NCBI GenBank assembly: GCA_965222855.1
Contig: CBDCUL010000016.1
Span: 1-54,020, forward strand
Direction: 5' to 3'
DNA length: 54,020 bases
Origin: JABABV01 sp965222855
Lineage (GTDB): Bacteria; Bacillota_I; Bacilli_A; Mycoplasmatales; JABABV01
In this document: positions 48,778 through 54,020 of the stretch, piece by piece
Layout: every line of letters starts with the position of its first letter
How positions within the stretch are numbered: the first letter of the stretch is position 1
The notes under the pieces: generated by a model
The model's input: only the letters and a program-made list of their open reading frames with translations
The model's database searches: none
Told to the model about the DNA's origin: nothing
Program-made: the position numbers and the translations under genes

Positions 48778-49807
48778 AATTATTTATTATTATAGCACGC
48801 AATCTTTTTTTCTCGTGGATTGATAATTTTTTATTAAGAGTTAAAATTGTTAAACCAACTTCTTGGTTAACAATTTTACAATTCATTTGTAATTGTTGAT
48901 TTTCTAAAATGACACAATAATAAATACTCATTAATGTGCGCTGAATTCGTGATCTTGTATAGCGTCTTGAAACACAGTTTTCAACTAGTGTTTCATAACT
49001 ATGGCTAACTTTTAATTGCTTAGCAATTAAGTTTTCAATTCCTTCACTTATTAAATGAAACTTTTTAATTTTTGCCAAATCATATTTAGCAAAAATTTTT
49101 AATAACTTTTTAAAAATTTTAGCATTTAATTTTTGTTGGTTTTTAAAATGCTTCAACGGTGTAAAAGCCGATACATCAAGCTTCTCATTTAACATTTGTC
49201 TAATTAATGTTGCACTAGCAAAATTGTTGACAACTACATTGCTATGAAAAGGAATACTCCTTTTGATAGCAACTGGTTCAATTTGATAATCATGTTCAAT
49301 AATAGTTTTAATATATTGAATTGCTAACATATCATTCGCATCTTCAACACTTTCGTTGATCGCAATTTTTAGCGCTTCATTATATGATTTTGGATAACTA
49401 AAGCCAGATTTTAAAAATTTTTTAATATTTTTATTAATTGCTTTTCTTTGCGTAATTTGAGCTTGGGCAATTTTTTTAAGCTTCACAATATTATTTGATT
49501 CAGAACCAAAAACAATTGCACTAACGCCGATCGTTGCTAAAATACCAACTGTATATTCAGCAAACAAATGTGCCGCTTGTAACACTTTAAAAAGCGGTAA
49601 TTCAACTACAGCATCAACGCCATATTTTAGCGCCATTTTAGCACGTCTTTTTTTAGCAACGATTGCAAACGTACCGCGCTGACAAACATCACCACTCATA
49701 ATGGCAACAATTTTACTATGTGGAAAACGCTTATGCGTTTCCTCAATATGAAAAATATGACCATTATGAAACGGGTTATATTCGACAATAATACCAATTC
49801 AATTCAT
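48767..49807 (-). CDS. tmcAL: tRNA(Met) cytidine acetate ligase TmcAL (YlbM)
   Basis: A 346-residue ATP-dependent enzyme forming N4-acetylcytidine at the wobble position of tRNA-Met. The nucleotidyltransferase front WIGIIVEYNPFHNGHIFH with the HxGH motif, SGDVCQRGTFAI, YGVDAVVELP, and FGSESN are typical; the C-terminal domain is helical. The start is the ATG at 49805-49807 (MNWIG, Trp from TGA); starting at the later ATG (49699) would lose the active site. It overlaps the following thiT-like gene. Thiamine genes lie on both sides. Confidence 0.92.
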
Positions 49808-49818
49808 TTAATAAACTC

Positions 49819-50448
49819 CTAATTTGATAATAATAGTTCTTTGATCACATTAATACTCCGTTTAATATCGCCACTTTTTAAAATATAACTAATAAAAGCA
49901 AAATTTTGATAGTGATATTTTTTAATTAAGTTAGTCACACTATTTTTATTCATGCCGCCAATTAAAACAATTGGAATATTTTTAACAAATGATGCTTCTA
50001 ACAAGACTTCTTGACTAACTATTTTAGCATCTGGTTTTGTTTGACTAGGATAGATCGCCCCTAGACCAATATAATCAGCACCGTTAATAGTTGCTGATTT
50101 AATTTGGTCAATTGTTTGACAACTAATTCCTACTAAACCACTAAATTGGGTTTTAATAGCAATTATATCATCATCACTTTGACCAACATGTAGGCCATCA
50201 GCTTTTAAGCTGATGGCAACTTTTAAATTATCATTAACAATAAATGGTGTTTGATATTTTTTGCATAATTTTTGAATCTTAGTCGCTTTTGCTAAAAATA
50301 TTTCATCATTATCAGTTTTGTTGCGATATTGAACAACGCTAACACCAACGCTTAAAGCTTGCTCTAATAAATTTTCTAAATTAGCAACACTACTATCAGC
50401 AACTAAATAAATTGCATAATCAATTTTAGTTTCATTATAATTTTTCAT
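49819..50448 (-). CDS. thiE: Thiamine-phosphate synthase
   Basis: This couples HMP-PP with thiazole phosphate to thiamine phosphate. 209 residues. SVVQYRNK, FIVNDNLKVAISLKADGLHVGQSD, the catalytic region VGISCQTIDQI, GLGAIYPSQTKPDA and VLIGGMN are recognisable. The start is the ATG giving MKNYNETK after AAGGATTTC, overlapping the end of thiD by 14 bases. A thiazole kinase (ThiM) is not seen in the window. Confidence 0.93.
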   Translation of the reverse strand: MKNYNETKIDYAIYLVADSSVANLENLLEQALSVGVSVVQYRNKTDNDEIFLAKATKIQKLCKKYQTPFIVNDNLKVAISLKADGLHVGQSDDDIIAIKTQFSGLVGISCQTIDQIKSATINGADYIGLGAIYPSQTKPDAKIVSQEVLLEASFVKNIPIVLIGGMNKNSVTNLIKKYHYQNFAFISYILKSGDIKRSINVIKELLLSN

Positions 50449-51268
50449 TTTGAAATCCTTTAAAATTATAAAAATGATTAATCGGGTCTTTACCACCACT
50501 ACGATTTAATCTCTGTCCGTATTTAATGCCGTTAAAGACATAATCTTTTGCTTTAATAGTAGCGGCTTCAAAATCTAAACCAAGCGCTAAAAAGGCACAT
50601 ATGGCACTACTTAGACTACAACCAGTGCCGTGCGTTGTTGTTTTGTGGAGTAGTGGTTTTTCTAAATAGAAAAATTTTGCTTGTTTTTGATCATAACAAA
50701 CTTCTAAAGCGTGATTTGTTAAATGACCACCAGTAACAATAACTGAGCAATTGCCAATTTTAGAAATAGCAATTGCGGCTTGTTCCATACTAGGTTGGTC
50801 ATGTACATCAAGACCACTTAGCTGACTTGCTTCTAATATATTGGGCGTAACAACATCAACTAATGGCAATAAATTAGTTTTGATATATGGTAGTAATGAC
50901 GGCGCCATTAGATGACATTGTGTTTCGGAAATCATTACTGGATCATAAACAATGACTAATGGATATTTTTTATTAACGATATAGTCTTTTAGCGTTTCAA
51001 CAACTGCTTTGGCAGCTGCTAAATTACCAATCATTCCGATTTTTATATGCGTAATATAAAAATCATCTAAGACACTAACAATTTGCGCTTTAATGATTTC
51101 TGGTTCTAAATAGACAATTTGGGACACTGCTTGGGAATTTTGAGCAGTCACACTTGTGATACAACTAGTCCCATAAACACCACAGGCAACGAAAGTTTTT
51201 AAATCAGCTTGAATTCCAGCTCCAGCTCCAGAATCACTACCAGCAATAGTTAATACTTGTTTCATCAT
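50435..51268 (-). CDS. thiD: Hydroxymethylpyrimidine/phosphomethylpyrimidine kinase
   Basis: This phosphorylates HMP to HMP-P and HMP-PP. 277 residues of the ribokinase fold: TIAGSDSGAGAGIQADLKTF at the N-terminus, YDPVMIS, TPNILEASQLSG, VTGGH, and the anion hole HGTGCSLSSAI near the C-terminus. With no thiC visible, HMP would come from TenA or uptake. thiE overlaps its end. Confidence 0.95.
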   Translation of the reverse strand: MMKQVLTIAGSDSGAGAGIQADLKTFVACGVYGTSCITSVTAQNSQAVSQIVYLEPEIIKAQIVSVLDDFYITHIKIGMIGNLAAAKAVVETLKDYIVNKKYPLVIVYDPVMISETQCHLMAPSLLPYIKTNLLPLVDVVTPNILEASQLSGLDVHDQPSMEQAAIAISKIGNCSVIVTGGHLTNHALEVCYDQKQAKFFYLEKPLLHKTTTHGTGCSLSSAICAFLALGLDFEAATIKAKDYVFNGIKYGQRLNRSGGKDPINHFYNFKGFQNEKL

Positions 51269-51293
51269 AAATAATCACTTCCTTATTTTAAAA

Positions 51294-51320
51294 AAATTTT
51301 TTAAGAAGCTTAAAAAATTT
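51294..51320 (-). terminator. Possible terminator overlapping the end of the TenA-like gene
   Basis: AAATTTTTTAAG and its complement CTTAAAAAATTT (across C-T) followed by T's on the minus strand. It would partly separate the TenA-like gene from thiD. Confidence 0.5.
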
Positions 51321-51993
51321 CAATTAGTTTATCGTTTGTAATAATATAGAAAAAGTTAACTTCACATTCAACTGCAATATTAAATAAGTCACTTAATTGT
51401 TCAAAATCATGTTCGTTATTATCAGCTCAATAATTTAAATACTTAATGCACTTTAAAGTTGAATAAGAGAAAGTCTTGCGATTACGTGAATGATATCACT
51501 TGCTGGCCGCAGTTGCATTTTTACCAAATTCAATTGGTTTACCTTGGCTTTTTTCAAATGCTAAAAACATTTGAAAAAAGTAACCATAACTAATAATGCA
51601 AGGTGCTAAGGCAATTAATAAATCACTATAATTATAATCATTAGCAATGTTTAGTAAATAGTTAACATATTCTAATGTTGCAGCATTCATTTTGATATGC
51701 TCAGAATTTTGAATTTTAAAGTTATAAATATTATTTGTTAAGCCAGTTTTGATGTTTTTCATTCTTGAAAGAAAGTAATCACAAAAATCAGCATTTTCAA
51801 AGCTGTGATCTGAGTTGCGTAATACACGGAAACATTTATTAAAAATCCGCATATATAAATTTGATTGAATTCAAAATTCATAAAATTGCTGATCATTAAT
51901 TTCATTAGTAATTAGTTTTTTAATAAATTTGTTATCACTAATTAGTTCATCTCAGTTATTACAGTTTTTTATTAATTTATCGAAAAAAGTCAT
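51310..51993 (-). CDS. Divergent TenA-like protein
   Basis: A 227-residue helical protein of the TenA/thiaminase II fold. The Cys block (LIALAPCIISYGYFFQM) and the Glu block (NIAVECEVNFFY) are recognisable, but the substrate-binding Asp of the QD motif is replaced (FWIQSNLYM). It precedes thiD with 41 bases between. It could bind another pyrimidine or be inactive. The length and secondary structure match the TenA at 47482. Confidence 0.72.
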
Positions 51994-52029
51994 ATTAGAT
52001 TTATTATACTACTAAATTCGCAATTTTGT

Positions 52030-53385
52030 TTAAATATTTTTAATAACTTTTAAACAAAAACGTTTAAAGACTTGCATCGTATCATAAATTGGTCAAATTG
52101 TCTTACAATAGAAAGTGTGCTCAGTTTTACGTGCTTCAAAATTTTGACTATGATTACGATATAGTAAATCAGCACCTGTAAAATCAGTCACAATTTTGAT
52201 TGTATATTCCCGACGATATTTACGGAAAGTGATTCTTTTTCCAAAAACATCTTTTTTGAAATAAAACATTGGGCGAAATGTTTTATTTAAAACATTAATA
52301 ATTAATGTAATAAATAAGTTCATTAGTTGATCATATTTATCTTCTTCATTAATAATGTTATTAATAGTTTTCAATTGGTTAACTTCATCTTGATAGATGA
52401 AGTATTTATGAAATTCATACATATTGATAGAACTAGTAAAATCTTCTTCTCATTGGCCATGATATGAAGGATTGTCAACGATGTAGCTTTTGACATCTTT
52501 AAAAGATCACACACCATTTAAATCATATTTATAAACACGAGCGGGATATAGCGTTGTCCCTTTGATTTGATGGAGTTTATGTTCAAAAATTGCAAACTCT
52601 TCTAAATGAACAATTACTGTGCCAAGCGTTGGCATATAAGCTTTATGTTTTTTCTCAAAGTTTTTACGTGAATTATGGAGCTTTGAAACTTCGTTAATAA
52701 ACCATTTGGGATCATGGTGTTCTTCGGAATTAATTAAAAAATTTTCGTTAATATCATAATATGTTAATAAACTAAAATGAGCATTACTAGTGACTGGATA
52801 CAATAAGTCATTTTGACGAAAATTTTGATTACTAATTTCGACTTCTTCAGCACTAATGGGCAACAAGTTAGCAACTTGTTGCGCATTTAAGTTTTTGTTT
52901 GGAAAAACTAGCGTTCATAAATATTTTAATTTGAAGATTGTATAATCGCGGGTGCGTCAACGTGATAGCTCATTATCAATTTGTTGTAATTTTTCAATTG
53001 TTTCCAAACTTAATAAATGGGCACTCAAATAAGAGATTTTGATTCGTTCAAAACCTTCGCGATATTTTAACTTAGCTAAGTGAGTTTTTCAATCTTTGAT
53101 ATTTAATGGTTTACCATAAATATCTTTTTCATCACCTGCTGAAATAATATAAATTGGTTCTTCAAAAAATAAACTTTGACTTAGCGCTACTACTAAATCT
53201 TTTGTTCAAATATAATGTTTTGCTTTACGATTACGATTTTTTCAATTATGTTTTAAATAACTAATCAACTGCAAAAGATCAGCATAGTTTTGCTGTCCAG
53301 GAATTGTGGCTTGTTTTTGTTTGTTTAAATATCTTAACAACATTCAAATTTTACGATTGTATTTATTATTAACGATAATTTTCAT
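52030..53385 (-). CDS. Hypothetical protein, 451 residues
   Basis: I do not recognise this protein. It is soluble in appearance, basic, rich in Lys, Asn, Tyr and Phe, with mixed helix and strand, no signal peptide and no P-loop or evident metal motif. Fragments such as WTKDLVVALSQSLFFEEPIYIIS and EFHKYFIYQDEVNQL show no known signature. The start follows AAGGAGCCGAATT. It lies between the peroxiredoxin and the TenA-like gene, with short gaps, so it may be cotranscribed. Confidence 0.8.
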
Positions 53386-53437
53386 AATTCGGCTCCTTTA
53401 TTAATATCTAGTAGTTTGATACACTAATGATAATTAT

Positions 53438-53475
53438 AATCTTAATTTTTGATTTTTAATAAAAAATTAAGATTA
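53438..53475 (-). terminator. Hairpin at the end of bcp
   Basis: AATCTTAATTTTT and AAAAATTAAGATT form a long stem around the stop codon; the T tail is poor, so termination strength is uncertain. Confidence 0.5.
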
Positions 53476-53900
53476 TTACTAGCATCTTTGATTGCACTAG
53501 TGTGTGTGTCTTGATGGAGAATCGTTCATGTTTTTAAATCAATAATAAAGGAACTGCGTTGATAAGTCCAATAAACATTGCTAAACATTTTTTTCTGAAT
53601 AGCAACTTCTAGCATTTTTCCTAATTTAAAATCAGGATCAATTGCCATAATTTGGTCTAAATCATATTTTTGACAAAATTTTTGTTTTGATTTAAGGTCG
53701 CCTTTACCAATCCCAACAACGACGGTGTCTAATTTAGCAAATTCTTCTAATAAAGCATTATACTTTTGTGCTTGAATTGAACAGCCTGGCGTATTGTCTT
53801 TTGGATAAAAATATAATACTAAATAATGGGACTCTAAATCACGTAAACAAAATTTTTCATTAGCTTGATTTGTTAACGGGGCATAACTAAAATGAATCAT
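53442..53900 (-). CDS. bcp: Thiol peroxidase, Bcp/PrxQ type
   Basis: This 152-residue peroxiredoxin reduces hydroperoxides. The peroxidatic Cys lies in YPKDNTPGCSIQAQKYNAL (typical T-P-G-C-T, here S), about residue 40; no Cys occupies the usual +5 resolving position, though one occurs at KFCQKYDL. The stop is TAA at 53442-53444, after a TGA-encoded Trp. Start ATG follows AAGGAGTAATTATTTATT. A hairpin (AATCTTAATTTTT with AAAAATTAAGATT, 53438-53475) overlaps the stop. Confidence 0.92.
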
Positions 53901-54020
53901 AATAAATAATTACTCCTTGATAAGTAGAAACTTGTAGATTGTTTTCTGTCCATATATTTTAATTATATAATATTAATCACTATTAATGGGTAAAAACAAT
54001 ACAAAAAATAAACCTATGGA

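Noticed and set aside
1..54020. Insertion sequences or prophage
   Set aside because: No transposase, integrase, terminal inverted repeats with target duplications, or phage structural genes were recognised; the cassette at 1.4-7.4 kb shows duplications but no recombinase.

Overview
This window is AT-rich DNA from a mollicute that reads UGA as tryptophan. Dozens of well-conserved proteins stay open only if TGA codons are read through, and a tRNA-Trp with anticodon UCA is encoded at 11720-11794. Gene content and order (ezrA divergent from rpsD; gpsB next to rnpB with recU divergent; rpmF-rsmH-ftsA-ftsZ-sepF-ileS-lspA-rluD) fit a Spiroplasma/Entomoplasmatales-like bacterium better than the pneumoniae group. 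That placement is an inference from synteny, not from an alignment.

Layout. 1-1340: start of ezrA, then rpsD with a consensus promoter far upstream and a leader of about 217 nt. 1340-7430: an accessory cassette of four tandem membrane-protein paralogs (two complete, two sharing the same one-base break, plus a fifth remnant). They flank a coupled pair of exported proteins, the second of which ends in a long hydrophobic hairpin. 7432-10700: tyrS (frameshifted as sequenced), two small membrane proteins, and pncB. 10846-13700: degV (frameshifted at an A8 run), tRNA-Trp(UCA), acpP, and an unknown two-gene unit whose ribosome-binding site lies inside a large hairpin. 13766-20660: miaB, ymdB, recA, pgsA, a DJ-1/PfpI protein, small membrane proteins, rnpB and gpsB. 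20766-29861: recU, dnaD, a degenerate YugP-like membrane protein with a G8 tract, hup, gpsA, der, cmk, an ECF S component, ppa, rluB and scpB. 29854-33145: scpA, pdp, plsC and acpS, which appear to be cotranscribed with scpB and rluB. 33271-35349: rnhC, ferritin, tRNA-Leu(CAA) and one unknown gene on the + strand. 35421-46479: rluD, lspA, an ABC transporter pair, ileS, sepF, ftsZ, a very divergent ftsA, rsmH and rpmF; mraZ is missing. 46555-51993: a thiamine salvage and uptake island (two ThiT-like S components, two TenA-family proteins, thiD, thiE, and one TPP riboswitch with terminator) built around tmcAL. 52030-53900: a 451-residue protein I cannot identify, and a Bcp-type peroxiredoxin.

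How it fits together. Most of the window is conserved core machinery: translation, division (EzrA, GpsB, SepF, FtsZ, FtsA), recombination (RecA, RecU), chromosome segregation (ScpAB) and lipid synthesis (PlsC, PgsA, GpsA, AcpP, AcpS). The accessory parts are the 1.4-7.4 kb cassette, the unknown unit at 12.2-13.7 kb and the thiamine island. Several genes (recU, rluB, probably gpsB, and possibly the small protein at 12.2 kb) have no usable ATG/GTG/TTG start or a much better-placed AUU/AUC/AUA codon. Several reading frames carry single-base shifts, some in A runs; without reads I cannot tell whether these are assembly errors, decay or tolerated slippage.
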